A DNA stretch of 64,000 nt, from assembly GCA_964428335.1 (NCBI GenBank), contig CAYRXW010000002.1:186001-250000 (forward strand), given 5' to 3'. Within the stretch, counting starts at the first letter, position 1. Every line of letters begins with the position of its first letter. This document shows positions 25,744-33,588 of the stretch, one piece after another. The notes under the pieces are model-generated. The model was not told the origin of the DNA, did not search any database, and worked only from the letters and a program-made list of their open reading frames with translations. This stretch comes from GW2011-AR15 sp964428335 (GTDB lineage: Archaea > Nanobdellota > Nanobdellia > Woesearchaeales > GW2011-AR15). Made by a program: the position numbers and the translations under genes.

Positions 25744-27042
25744 ATGTACAAGAAATTTGCTATAGTTTTGTTATTTTTAACTTTGTTTATTGCAGGATGC
25801 ACAACTTACGAACCGGCAACTGAGCAGGTTACAGGTGAAGTTATAATTGAGCCTGAGCCTATCGGAGGAGAGCCAGTAGTTGAAGAAGTTCCAGGCAATT
25901 TAGAAGAGAATGAAGAAGTAGCAGGGGAAGAAACAGAAGAAACAACAGAAGAGATAGTTGAGGAAGAGACAGCAGAAGAAGTAGTAGAAGAAACAACAGA
26001 AGAAGAACTGGAACCATCAGCTGAAGAAGAAGTTCCAGGCATAGTAAAATATGAAGGGGATTTGATTGATTTAAAGCCTTATGTGATGGATCCAGATGGG
26101 GATTTAGTAGACTTAGGCTACACAGAGCCATTCAATTCAGAAGGCGTATGGCAGACAAAAGAAGGGGATGCTGGACATTACTCACTTATTGTAACAGCAA
26201 CAGACAACAAGGATTCATTTGTCACAAAGCAGATAACACTAGATTTATTGCCTATAAATAACCCTCCGGTAATAAATATCGGGGACAAGGTTGAGTTTGA
26301 TGAAGGAGACTTAGTTAGATTAAACCCTGATGTGTATGATGAGGACGGAGATGAAGTTGTTGTCATATATTCAGGTTGGATGGACACAAAGACATACCAG
26401 TCAACATATGATGATGCAGGGGAATATGATGTCAAAATCAGGGCAGATGACAGCAAGGCAATAGTCTCAAAAGACATAAAAGTCCTTATTAATGATGTGA
26501 ACAGGAAGCCAGAACTAAAGCTGGGCCAGTATAAGCTTAGCGGAACAGAAGGAGATTTGCTGGAAATAGACGTTGAGACAATTGATGCAGACGGGGATGA
26601 CCTGGAAATAGAGTTCTCTGAAAAATTTGATTCAGACGGAAAATGGCAGACCAAGGTTGGGGACGCTGGATCATACGAAATCGAAGTCAAAGTTACAGAT
26701 GGGGAAAATGTTGTCACAAGCGAAGTTTTAGTCGAGCTTGAAAAAAAGAACAATGCACCAGTAATTAAGTCTGTAAAGATAAATCCAGAAGAAGTAGTGC
26801 TAAAAAAACCAGGCGACACAGTAACAATCAGGCTTGAGGTTGAAGCAACAGACGCAGATGGAAATGAGCTGACTTACTCATACTCAGGATTCATGGATTC
26901 AGATGAGAAAACAGTTTCCTATGGAGAGAAAGGCGGGATTAAGACTGTAACTGTAACAGTAAGCGATGGCAAGGATTCAGTTTCAACAGAAGTAAGCTTT
27001 GAAATGAACAACTGGCCATGCTTTGACTGCCAGGTGCAGTAA
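25744..27042 (+). CDS. Lipoprotein with acidic stalk and four Ig/cadherin-like repeats
   Basis: 432 residues. The signal peptide ends in the lipobox LFIAGC (Cys19), so a lipid anchor is expected. Residues ~25-100 are a Glu/Thr/Val-rich stalk (EETEETTEEIVEEE pattern). Four repeats of ~85 residues follow, each with a D-x-D-G-D/N motif (DPDGDLV, DEDGDEV, DADGDDL, DADGNEL) and a closing VT or VTVSDG strand, as in calcium-binding cadherin-like domains. The end has CFDCQVQ. Probable role: cell-surface adhesion or structural protein. A G-rich gggaggggtt just before the ATG may be the ribosome-binding site. Confidence 0.78.
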   Translation: MYKKFAIVLLFLTLFIAGCTTYEPATEQVTGEVIIEPEPIGGEPVVEEVPGNLEENEEVAGEETEETTEEIVEEETAEEVVEETTEEELEPSAEEEVPGIVKYEGDLIDLKPYVMDPDGDLVDLGYTEPFNSEGVWQTKEGDAGHYSLIVTATDNKDSFVTKQITLDLLPINNPPVINIGDKVEFDEGDLVRLNPDVYDEDGDEVVVIYSGWMDTKTYQSTYDDAGEYDVKIRADDSKAIVSKDIKVLINDVNRKPELKLGQYKLSGTEGDLLEIDVETIDADGDDLEIEFSEKFDSDGKWQTKVGDAGSYEIEVKVTDGENVVTSEVLVELEKKNNAPVIKSVKINPEEVVLKKPGDTVTIRLEVEATDADGNELTYSYSGFMDSDEKTVSYGEKGGIKTVTVTVSDGKDSVSTEVSFEMNNWPCFDCQVQ

Positions 27043-27043
27043 A

Positions 27044-27062
27044 TTTTTATTTTTATTTTTTT
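27044..27062 (+). terminator. T-rich terminator after the lipoprotein gene
   Basis: Three consecutive T-runs (five, five and six T) follow the stop codon directly, a good archaeal intrinsic termination site. Confidence 0.5.
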
Positions 27063-27110
27063 AAGTGAGCTTTAAATTATTGCTTTAATTCTCACTAAAA
27101 GGATTTATCT

Positions 27111-28556
27111 ATGGCTATAAATGTGGTTATTGCAAATATTGGTCTTGATATAAGTAATCTTGTCTCAAAATATTATGCAAATTCTTCTGATTTCAATCTA
27201 AAAGAATGTGACTTTCAGGAAAAATTGCTTGAACATTATTTTATACTTTCTGAAAAAAAAGAAGAATATGGTCTTGAATTTATTTTAGGAATAAAAGAAC
27301 TGATAAATCAGGCTGAGGAAAATCCCTATGCTGTTCCGGCACTTACATTGCTGCTAGATCGCCCTACTCTTGGAAGAAGGGTAAGAAATGTCCGCTCGCT
27401 CGAGCACCTTTTGGAGAGCGGCTATTTTACAGCATATATAGATATGGTCTCAAATCCAATCCATGCGGAGCTAGATGGTGAGAAAGTAGTTTTATTTACA
27501 ACAGGTTCAGACAAGTGGGCATCTGTTCCTGAAGAAAGGGAAAGGAAGCAATCCAAAGTTATCAAGGCATGGGAAGGTGCTTTAAAATATCCTTTCAGTG
27601 CTGCAGAAATGGCTTTGCTCAGAAAAATAGGCCCGGATATACTAGATATTGGCAAGAAAATTAATGGAACAGATTGGTATCCAAGAGCACTTATTGATAT
27701 TGGAGTCAGTTCTACACCTCAAAAAAGCCTTCTTCTAATAAATTACATAAACGCAAGCATAGCTAAAAAGCACAAAATAAAAGCTGCAAAACTTGCAGGA
27801 TCAGGCCTGGAATTCCTAGACACAGCCATAGGTATTGACATACTAACTCCTGCTGCAAGAAGCGGTTGCGAGTATCTGGAATTGCATTCAGACATAATGC
27901 ATGCTTTTCCATTAGGTCTCAGCTTTAAGATGGCAGCACAAAAAGCAACAACTTTGTTAAAATCCAGCTCAATATCTCCAGATGAGGTTATACTGGCATA
28001 CTTAGGCCAGACAGCACATAATGGATTTAAGCCGATAACAAATCTGGAGCCTCTAATGAATTATCCCGGAAGCGTTCTTGTTCTGGGAACTCATATATCA
28101 CCTAATGAAAAATTAGGTCGAAGGATAAAAGAGACATACGAACTAAATTACATGAATTCAGGGATTGCAAAACTTGCAGAGTATACTCTTAGGGTTTTGG
28201 GCTTTTCATCAAAAGATATCCCTAAGGATTATTTCAGTGTCTTATCTTTATTTGGCTGGAATTGCCGTGTTTTAGATACTAAAGAAGGCTATTTGCTTTC
28301 ATCCCTGTGGGAAAAAGCTATTGATTATTCAGATGGGGCAGACTTGATGCTGACAAAAAAACATCTGAGAAAAGGTGTCAAAGTTCCAATCCCTGCAGGC
28401 TGGCTTTCATATAAGCCTACTCAAGCCAGGCTAAAGAAAAACCTGAATGAGGTTGGGTGGGATCCGGTTATGAAAGCTTCAAACAGCTACAGACCTTATG
28501 ATGGCATCCAGCTTAATAGTGGCATGGTTTCAGTGCTTGTCTGCAGGAGAATTTAA
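27111..28556 (+). CDS. EgtD-like (histidine-methyltransferase fold) protein, paralogue 1
   Basis: 481 residues, not matched with certainty. I see a SAM motif I-like segment ALIDIGVSSTPQKS, then ILAYLGQTAHNG and SVLVLGTHISPNEK followed by IKETYELNYMNSG. This order parallels the DxGxGxxxK, LGSTIGN and LLLGxD...AYxD/N parts of the EgtD/PF10017 methyltransferases. The next gene has the same blocks in the same order (YLGQTAFNG, ITGVHG). The N-terminal ~170 residues are helical and not recognised. It may methylate a small amine or a peptide; the substrate is unknown. Both genes lie between a surface lipoprotein and an Lrp-like regulator. Confidence 0.5.
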   Translation: MAINVVIANIGLDISNLVSKYYANSSDFNLKECDFQEKLLEHYFILSEKKEEYGLEFILGIKELINQAEENPYAVPALTLLLDRPTLGRRVRNVRSLEHLLESGYFTAYIDMVSNPIHAELDGEKVVLFTTGSDKWASVPEERERKQSKVIKAWEGALKYPFSAAEMALLRKIGPDILDIGKKINGTDWYPRALIDIGVSSTPQKSLLLINYINASIAKKHKIKAAKLAGSGLEFLDTAIGIDILTPAARSGCEYLELHSDIMHAFPLGLSFKMAAQKATTLLKSSSISPDEVILAYLGQTAHNGFKPITNLEPLMNYPGSVLVLGTHISPNEKLGRRIKETYELNYMNSGIAKLAEYTLRVLGFSSKDIPKDYFSVLSLFGWNCRVLDTKEGYLLSSLWEKAIDYSDGADLMLTKKHLRKGVKVPIPAGWLSYKPTQARLKKNLNEVGWDPVMKASNSYRPYDGIQLNSGMVSVLVCRRI

Positions 28557-28590
28557 TTCTTTACTTTTTAGTGATAAATATTGGTAATAT

Positions 28591-28600
28591 TTTTAAATAT
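28591..28600 (+). promoter_or_regulatory. TATA box of EgtD-like paralogue 2
   Basis: ttttaaatat lies 23-32 bases before the ATG at 28623. This supports that ATG rather than the in-frame start at 28581, which lies upstream of the box. Confidence 0.55.
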
Positions 28601-28622
28601 CTTGTCTATTTCGTTAATTTCT

Positions 28623-30527
28623 ATGGGTACTAAATGCAGTAGCAGGCGTAAGCGCAGAAGAAAAGCCACCAGAATAAATGCTTCAAATGGCGACGAAAAT
28701 ACAGAAAAGCAAATGGCATTTCTGCTTACCGATCCTGCTCCAAGGTTTAATGAAGATCGTTTTACTCAGGAAGAAGACAGTAGTCAATGGGAGTTGCAGA
28801 GGGAATTAGCTAAAATTGAGTCTTTCCATCAGGAAGCTTTCATATTGGAGCGTGTAAATGACTTAGCGCAATTAGTAGACGCATATGTTGCTGTTTTTAA
28901 GCAGGGATATAACGTTGCTTTTGAAAAACCAAAAGGTTCAGAACATATGAGCTGGGGAAACTTGCTGATTGAGCAATATAAAAGGATAAATCATAAGGAT
29001 CCTGCAATATTTAAGAACAGAAATGTGCTGAACCGTGAAAGTGCAGCTTATCAATATGTCTTAATCATGGAAAATTTTCTAGGCCTTAATGAAAATGAGG
29101 AGACAATAACAAGATATAATCCATTGCTTGTTCCAACCCTTATCAACATATTAAGCAAAAACCCAACCAAAGAGAAGCAGGGGAAATCAGTTTATAGCAG
29201 GATACAAAAAGGCTACTTATGGGCTCTTACAGAAGCCATAAAAAACGCACTTCACCTTGAAGAGGGAGGTCTTGTAATCTACCCAAAGCCAAGAAGCTGG
29301 GTTACAGCTAATATCCAGACAAAGTTTGAGCTTCTTTCACAATCAATGGTGAGCGCAATAAATGAGCTTCCGCATACAATTGCAGAAAAAAACCTTCTTG
29401 AAACTTCATTTTATTCAATGATAGATACATATGCAACACATATGGCTGAAAAAAAAGGTGATTCTGACTGGACGCTTGAAACACTGGTTGATTTTGGAGT
29501 TGGTTCAAGGCCTGAAAAGACAGAGATTGCTATACGTGAAGCACTAAGGTGGAAAAATTTCCATAATAAGACAGGAAAGCTAAAGGTTGTTGTAGTGGAT
29601 ATTAACGAGGAATCAGCAAAAAAAGGAAAAAAATATCTCGAATGGAAATTCAATTATTCAGCACTGGAGGAAACTGCTTCAGATGCAGAGATAAAGGATT
29701 ATATCAAAAAGAATGGTGCGCAGATAGAAGTTGAATATAAAGTTTCAAGGTTTGAGGATTTGCCAAATATCTGGAATCAGATAGATTTGATCAGGTCAAC
29801 AAAAAGAAAAGAACAGATTGTATGCACTTATTTGGGCCAGACTGCTTTTAATGGTCACACTCCAGAAGAGAACTTAAAATTTACCGGAAAACTAGAGATT
29901 GGCATGCTTATAACTGGAGTTCATGGCATCCCTATTGATGAAGAAGAGGAGTCTCATATTAGAAGGACATATGTCAATCAATATAACTCAGTAGGTGTAT
30001 ATAATCTGGCACAATTATTGATAAGGTGCTTTGGGAAAAAAGTCCCGAAATCATTTGTGACAGAGAAAGGGGAGCTAAAGCTGAAAATAAATGAGCTTCA
30101 GATAGTTGATGCACATGAATATTTTGAGGGGATGGTCCTGGATGTTTACATGCCTTCAAATAAAAATCACAACAGGATTGTTCCTGTCTATGTTCCATTA
30201 TGGAAAATTGAAAAGTGGATTGATGAGATGGATTTGCTTCCTAAAAGTGAGCAGTTGCCTATTGGGGTTAATTATCTTGTTGGTGGATTAGGTTCCATAA
30301 AACCTTATGTTGTGCCTGACAATCCAAAAGATGAAAGGGATCAAATGGAGGAGATATTCTCAAATTGCAACCTGAAAATCCAGAAAAGATTTACAAATAA
30401 GGAAGGATTCTATGATCCAAGAGCAAAAATAGGGAGAAGATATCGGCAAGGGTATCCGCATGAGAAGCATATCCCAGGAATGTATCTTCCTCGTGGAGCA
30501 ATGAACCTTATCGCATGCTATAGCTAA
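28623..30527 (+). CDS. EgtD-like (histidine-methyltransferase fold) protein, paralogue 2
   Basis: 634 residues from the ATG at 28623. The N-terminus is strongly basic and low in complexity (SSRRKRRRKATR), then a helical region of ~270 residues. The methyltransferase-like part has TLVDFGVGSRPEKTEIA (SAM motif I), LKVVVVDINEESAKKG (motif II), TYLGQTAFNG and IGMLITGVHG, all aligned with paralogue 1. The C-terminus is ~80 residues longer and rich in Pro/Arg/Tyr. The basic start could bind nucleic acid or membrane. Function inferred only from the fold-like motifs. Confidence 0.5.
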   Translation: MGTKCSSRRKRRRKATRINASNGDENTEKQMAFLLTDPAPRFNEDRFTQEEDSSQWELQRELAKIESFHQEAFILERVNDLAQLVDAYVAVFKQGYNVAFEKPKGSEHMSWGNLLIEQYKRINHKDPAIFKNRNVLNRESAAYQYVLIMENFLGLNENEETITRYNPLLVPTLINILSKNPTKEKQGKSVYSRIQKGYLWALTEAIKNALHLEEGGLVIYPKPRSWVTANIQTKFELLSQSMVSAINELPHTIAEKNLLETSFYSMIDTYATHMAEKKGDSDWTLETLVDFGVGSRPEKTEIAIREALRWKNFHNKTGKLKVVVVDINEESAKKGKKYLEWKFNYSALEETASDAEIKDYIKKNGAQIEVEYKVSRFEDLPNIWNQIDLIRSTKRKEQIVCTYLGQTAFNGHTPEENLKFTGKLEIGMLITGVHGIPIDEEEESHIRRTYVNQYNSVGVYNLAQLLIRCFGKKVPKSFVTEKGELKLKINELQIVDAHEYFEGMVLDVYMPSNKNHNRIVPVYVPLWKIEKWIDEMDLLPKSEQLPIGVNYLVGGLGSIKPYVVPDNPKDERDQMEEIFSNCNLKIQKRFTNKEGFYDPRAKIGRRYRQGYPHEKHIPGMYLPRGAMNLIACYS

Positions 30528-31495
30528 ACCTTAGGCAAATAATTTGTGAACGGCTCATCATAAAGCAGGAATGTCTCGTAATCCCTGATAAGATTTGGGA
30601 ACTTTATCTTTAGTTCTGAGAGAAATTCGTAAAGCTTCCTTTGCCCTTCAACAACCATCTCAAATTCCAGATCAGCCATACCGAAAGGTTTAGTGATGAA
30701 AATGACATTATTATTGTTTTGGAGGTAATTTATAAGGTCCAGTTGGTTCTTTTTTGATAGGTTGATCAGGAATAAGAATATCTTGTGGTGCTCAAGATTC
30801 AGGGCTTTAGTGTTTATTTTTGCCCTGAAATTCAGGATAATCTTATTCTTTGTCAGGTTTTCAATTCTTTTGCTTACTGTCTTTATAGATATTTCAAGGA
30901 TCTTGGCAAGGTTGACATAATCTATCATTGGGTTTTTCATAAGCTCGCTTAAGATTTTCCAGTCCATATCGTCAATTTTTTCAATCTCTAAAAAATCGCC
31001 CACAATAATAGGCGTCCTGTCATTTTCGTGGTTATACAGGTAGCTATGCTTATAATGGTATATCTTAAATGCAACACTAGGATAAGTTCTCTTGAAAAGG
31101 TGCCCAAACTTATATTGAAACTCATGGTAATTCTTATCAAGGATATTAAGGTTGCTTACACTATATACAAGTGCCAGGTCCCATTGTCCATTTCCCAGGG
31201 CAACCCAGGAGATATATGGATTTTCTCTGGAAAATTTTATTATCTCTTCCTCTGTAGATTTGTCAACATTATTATACTGGAAAAAAACCCTGCAATACAT
31301 AAGCCCTAGTTTTATCAGGTCTATTGTTGCAACATAATACTGGATAATCCCTTTCTTTTCCAGCTGCTTTATCCTGTAATTTACTACTTCCCTAGAAAGC
31401 CCGACGTTTTTTGCAAGGCTAGAAATAGGCTGCCTTGCATTTGTTTCAAGCTGGTATAAGATTCTCCTATCCTTTACATCAAGAGCAATATCCAT
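30524..31495 (-). CDS. Lrp/AsnC-like regulator with two winged-helix domains (paralogue 1)
   Basis: 323 residues. The N-terminal wHTH reads LDVKDRRILYQLETNARQ and SREVVNYRIKQLEKKGII, the AsnC-type DNA-binding domain. A second wHTH-like unit starts near residue 174 (DDMDWKILSELMKNP and KTVSKRIENL). Each is followed by a RAM-like alpha/beta sensor region, so the protein is a tandem fusion of two Lrp-like units, twice the usual ~150-residue length. It converges on the EgtD-like gene, overlapping by four bases. tttatatataat lies upstream on this strand. Paralogue of 57975-58940. Confidence 0.8.
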   Translation of the reverse strand: MDIALDVKDRRILYQLETNARQPISSLAKNVGLSREVVNYRIKQLEKKGIIQYYVATIDLIKLGLMYCRVFFQYNNVDKSTEEEIIKFSRENPYISWVALGNGQWDLALVYSVSNLNILDKNYHEFQYKFGHLFKRTYPSVAFKIYHYKHSYLYNHENDRTPIIVGDFLEIEKIDDMDWKILSELMKNPMIDYVNLAKILEISIKTVSKRIENLTKNKIILNFRAKINTKALNLEHHKIFLFLINLSKKNQLDLINYLQNNNNVIFITKPFGMADLEFEMVVEGQRKLYEFLSELKIKFPNLIRDYETFLLYDEPFTNYLPKV

Positions 31496-31732
31496 TTTTA
31501 CAGATACGTTAATATTATATATAAATTTATCCCTTAATGTAAAATAGTTTCAAGTTTTTTTTACACACAATCTTTAGACGAGAAAATTATAGGGCTTCTT
31601 TAATTTTTTACTATTTTAGATTATTTTTATATTTTTTAGCCGTTTTTGTAAAAAAAAGTACCAATCATTTTATAATAATGTTCGAACATACTATTGTATA
31701 AAAGGGGGAGAAATAAAATAAGGTGTAAAAGA

Positions 31733-31855
31733 ATGAGGCTATATAACTTAATAATTCCGGTATGTCCAAAATGCCAGTCAAATAAATGCGAGCTTAGCGA
31801 GAAGTTTTACTGCTATAATTGCAAGAACTGCGGCATAAGCTTTGGAACAATTTAA
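31733..31855 (+). CDS. 40-residue zinc-ribbon-like miniprotein
   Basis: The frame starts MRLYNLIIPVCPKC and ends NCGISFGTI. Two Cys pairs (CPKC at 11-14; CYNCKNC at 27-33) with a ~12-residue spacing make a compact zinc ribbon, as in the N-terminal ribbons of transposase or transcription proteins. A TATA-like attgtataaaag lies ~35 bases upstream and ggtgt just before the ATG. Its stop is followed at once by an aggaggg site for the next small ORF. It may be a stand-alone zinc finger or the leftover of a longer gene. Confidence 0.55.
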   Translation: MRLYNLIIPVCPKCQSNKCELSEKFYCYNCKNCGISFGTI

Positions 31856-31856
31856 G

Positions 31857-31864
31857 GAGGGAGA
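31857..31864 (+). promoter_or_regulatory. Strong Shine-Dalgarno site
   Basis: aggagggagaaaaaatg: a near-perfect ribosome-binding sequence five bases before the ATG at 31869. Such strong sites are scarce in this window, so it supports translation of the 34-residue frame. Confidence 0.55.
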
Positions 31865-31868
31865 AAAA

Positions 31869-31973
31869 ATGACACACTATTCATGTTACGGAAGACTTGA
31901 TTATTCACCGCAGCAGAAAAAAGAATCAACTCTCCTGGAAGAATTTGCAGATTTTTTGACTTCCATTTTCTAA
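31869..31973 (+). CDS. 34-residue miniprotein, unknown
   Basis: The frame starts MTHYSCYGRLDYSPQQKKES and ends EFADFLTSIF. The second half is an amphipathic acidic helix. It directly follows the zinc-ribbon miniprotein with an intervening strong Shine-Dalgarno site, so the two are probably one transcript. No family recognised, and the size leaves real doubt. Confidence 0.45.
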   Translation: MTHYSCYGRLDYSPQQKKESTLLEEFADFLTSIF

Positions 31974-32018
31974 TTTACTTTATTTTCTCGTAGCATATAG
32001 AAATTCCATCACCATAAA

Positions 32019-32028
32019 TTATTTAAAC
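32019..32028 (+). promoter_or_regulatory. TATA box of the histone gene
   Basis: ttatttaaac about 90-100 bases before the histone ATG predicts a start of transcription near 32050 and therefore an untranslated leader of roughly 65 bases, unlike the leaderless genes elsewhere in the window. Confidence 0.45.
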
Positions 32029-32064
32029 AGTAAATACAATAAAAACACTAAGCACAAAGACTAG

Positions 32065-32099
32065 GGGTTTTTCAAGACGATTAATCGTTTTGAAGACCC
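32065..32099 (+). promoter_or_regulatory. Long hairpin in the histone mRNA leader
   Basis: The arms 32065-32080 and 32085-32099 pair over about 15 bp (GGG with CCC at the base, then TTTTCAAGACGA with TCGTTTTGAAGA), with G-U pairs and one bulged T at 32068; the core cgattaatcg is a perfect palindrome. It ends 18 bases before the histone ATG, where it could block or position a ribosome or bind the histone itself. Alternatively, it is a DNA operator or the terminator of the upstream miniprotein transcript. Confidence 0.55.
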
Positions 32100-32117
32100 T
32101 TATTAATTTCTAGGCTA

Positions 32118-32339
32118 ATGAAAAGAAAAAATGCCATCCCTTATGAGACAGTAGGAAGGATTATGGAATTCTACGGGGCTGAACGGGTTTCCAAAGATGC
32201 AAAAGCAGCATTGGCCAATTATCTTGAGGAACATATATGTTCGCTTGCAAAAGAAGCGCAGAAATATGCAGCGCATGCAAAAAGGGTCACTGTCAGGAAA
32301 GAAGATGTGATTTTAGCATCTAGGCATATGAAAAACTAA
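32118..32339 (+). CDS. Archaeal histone
   Basis: 73 residues, one histone fold without tails. The three-helix pattern is complete: PYETVGRIMEFYG (helix 1), ERVSKDAKAALANYLEEHIC... to AAHAKR (long helix 2), and TVRKEDVILASRHM (helix 3). The loop-2 motif KRVTVRKED is the usual DNA-contact and dimer region. It wraps DNA as a dimer or multimer. Unusually among these neighbours it has a long structured leader. A SET-domain protein is encoded 30 kb away. Confidence 0.93.
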   Translation: MKRKNAIPYETVGRIMEFYGAERVSKDAKAALANYLEEHICSLAKEAQKYAAHAKRVTVRKEDVILASRHMKN

Positions 32340-32401
32340 TCATTTTTTACTGGTTTTGAGACAAGATTTATACAACAAAATTCACAATTTTGCGTATCAA
32401 G

Positions 32402-32418
32402 GTTATGCTGGGCATAAC
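32402..32418 (+). promoter_or_regulatory. Operator-like palindrome upstream of rps27e
   Basis: A perfect 7-base inverted repeat gttatgc-tgg-gcataac sits directly against the TATA box (32419-32429). Its position suits a regulator that blocks or helps TBP/TFB, though a chance palindrome is not excluded. Confidence 0.4.
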
Positions 32419-32429
32419 TTTTATAAACC
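32419..32429 (+). promoter_or_regulatory. TATA box of the rps27e-eif2a-nop10 operon
   Basis: ttttataaacc lies 32-42 bases before the ATG at 32461. The short leader contains aggtgatt, a plausible ribosome-binding site. Confidence 0.55.
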
Positions 32430-32460
32430 GCACCCATTTTCTTCTCTATAGGTGATTACT

Positions 32461-32637
32461 ATGAGACAAACAAATTCAAAATTCATTAAAGTCAGATGCT
32501 CAAAATGCAAAAATGAACAGGTAGTGTTCGGAAAAGCAGCAATGAATGTCAAGTGCCTTGTCTGCGGAAAGGAAATAGCTGATTCAACAGGCGGAAAGAT
32601 TAAGCTTAGGGCAAGGGTTCTTGAGGTATTGGAATAA
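32461..32637 (+). CDS. rps27e: Small-subunit ribosomal protein eS27 (S27e)
   Basis: 58 residues from the ATG at 32461, preceded by aggtga at proper distance; an ATG nine bases earlier would overlap that site. The zinc finger is CSKCKNEQVVF...CLVCGKE, two CxxC pairs ~18 apart, typical of S27e. It binds the 30S subunit. Its stop overlaps the start of the aIF2-alpha gene by one base (taatg). Confidence 0.95.
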   Translation: MRQTNSKFIKVRCSKCKNEQVVFGKAAMNVKCLVCGKEIADSTGGKIKLRARVLEVLE

Positions 32638-33401
32638 TGCTCTTTAAAAAGACCGGTGAACCAGAAGAATCTGAAGTTGTTATGTGTACTGTAACAAATA
32701 TACAGTACTCTTCTGTTTTTGCAACACTTGATGACTATGGCGTCTCAGGCATGATTCACATCTCTGAGATTGCAGCAGGAAGGATAAGAAACATAAGGGA
32801 TTACGTCAAGGAAGGCAAGAAAGTTGTATGCAAGATTCTTAGGATTCATAAGGATAAGGGGCACATTGATTTATCATTAAGAAGGGTTACAGAGAGCCAG
32901 AGAAGAAATAAGGTTAACGAGATTAAGCTTGAGCAGAAAGCAGAATCTGTCATTGAAAACATAGCAAAAATCAATAAGACTGAAGTAAAAAAGCTTTATG
33001 CAGAGGTTTCAAAGCCAATTCTTGCAGAATACCACTTCCTTCATCATGCATTTGAAGCTGTTGTCCAGGGAGAATTAGACTTGTCAACGCTTCTTGATAA
33101 AAAATTAGCAACCCAGATAGCAGAAATAGTAATACTAAGGTTCAAGCCAAAAAGGGTTGAGATAAACGGAGTTTTAGAACTATCAACCTATGCAGGAAAT
33201 GGCATTGAAGTAGTAAAGGAAGCATTGGCAAAGGCATCTGCTGTGAAAGGAGTCACAATAAGGTATCTTGGTGGCGGGAAATACAGGGTCACTGCTGAGG
33301 CAGGAGAATATAAGGAAGCTGAACCAATGATAAAAACATCTGTAGAATCTGCGTCATCAGTTATGAAACAGTATAAGGGTTATTCAAACTTTACAAGATA
33401 G
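32637..33401 (+). CDS. eif2a: Translation initiation factor aIF2, alpha subunit
   Basis: 254 residues. The N-terminal S1 domain has VTNIQYSSVFATLDDYGVSG and MIHISEIA, then the central helical domain and a C-terminal alpha/beta domain (GGGKYRVTAEAGEYKEAE). Together with beta and gamma subunits it brings initiator tRNA to the ribosome. The order S27e, aIF2-alpha, Nop10 is the conserved archaeal order, which supports both neighbours. Confidence 0.96.
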   Translation: MLFKKTGEPEESEVVMCTVTNIQYSSVFATLDDYGVSGMIHISEIAAGRIRNIRDYVKEGKKVVCKILRIHKDKGHIDLSLRRVTESQRRNKVNEIKLEQKAESVIENIAKINKTEVKKLYAEVSKPILAEYHFLHHAFEAVVQGELDLSTLLDKKLATQIAEIVILRFKPKRVEINGVLELSTYAGNGIEVVKEALAKASAVKGVTIRYLGGGKYRVTAEAGEYKEAEPMIKTSVESASSVMKQYKGYSNFTR

Positions 33402-33414
33402 CTAGTTTAAGAAA

Positions 33415-33588
33415 ATGCTACATATTCTAAGATGCCAGAAATGCAGTAAATATGTTCTTTCAAATCCCTGCGAATGCGGTGGGGAAGCGATAGAGAACAA
33501 GCCTCCTAAATATTCACCTGAGGACAAATACGCAGATTACAGGAGAAAAGTAAAAGAGGAGCAATGGAAGAAAGAAGGGATGATTTAA
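33415..33588 (+). CDS. nop10: H/ACA RNP protein Nop10
   Basis: 57 residues. The zinc ribbon CQKC and PCECGG is followed by PPKYSPEDKYADYRRK, the signature of Nop10. It holds Cbf5 and box H/ACA guide RNA together for pseudouridine formation. It begins 13 bases after the aIF2-alpha stop and its last four bases overlap the convergent phosphoribosyltransferase gene. Confidence 0.95.
   Translation: MLHILRCQKCSKYVLSNPCECGGEAIENKPPKYSPEDKYADYRRKVKEEQWKKEGMI

Noticed and set aside
25806..26131. Open frames antisense to the lipoprotein gene
   Set aside because: They are Ser- or Leu-rich mirrors of the Glu-rich stalk codons and have no start site or family signal.
32065..32099. The histone-leader hairpin as a simple rho-independent terminator
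   Set aside because: No T-run follows the stem and archaeal termination does not need one, so a regulatory role is favoured, but termination of the upstream miniprotein transcript is not excluded.
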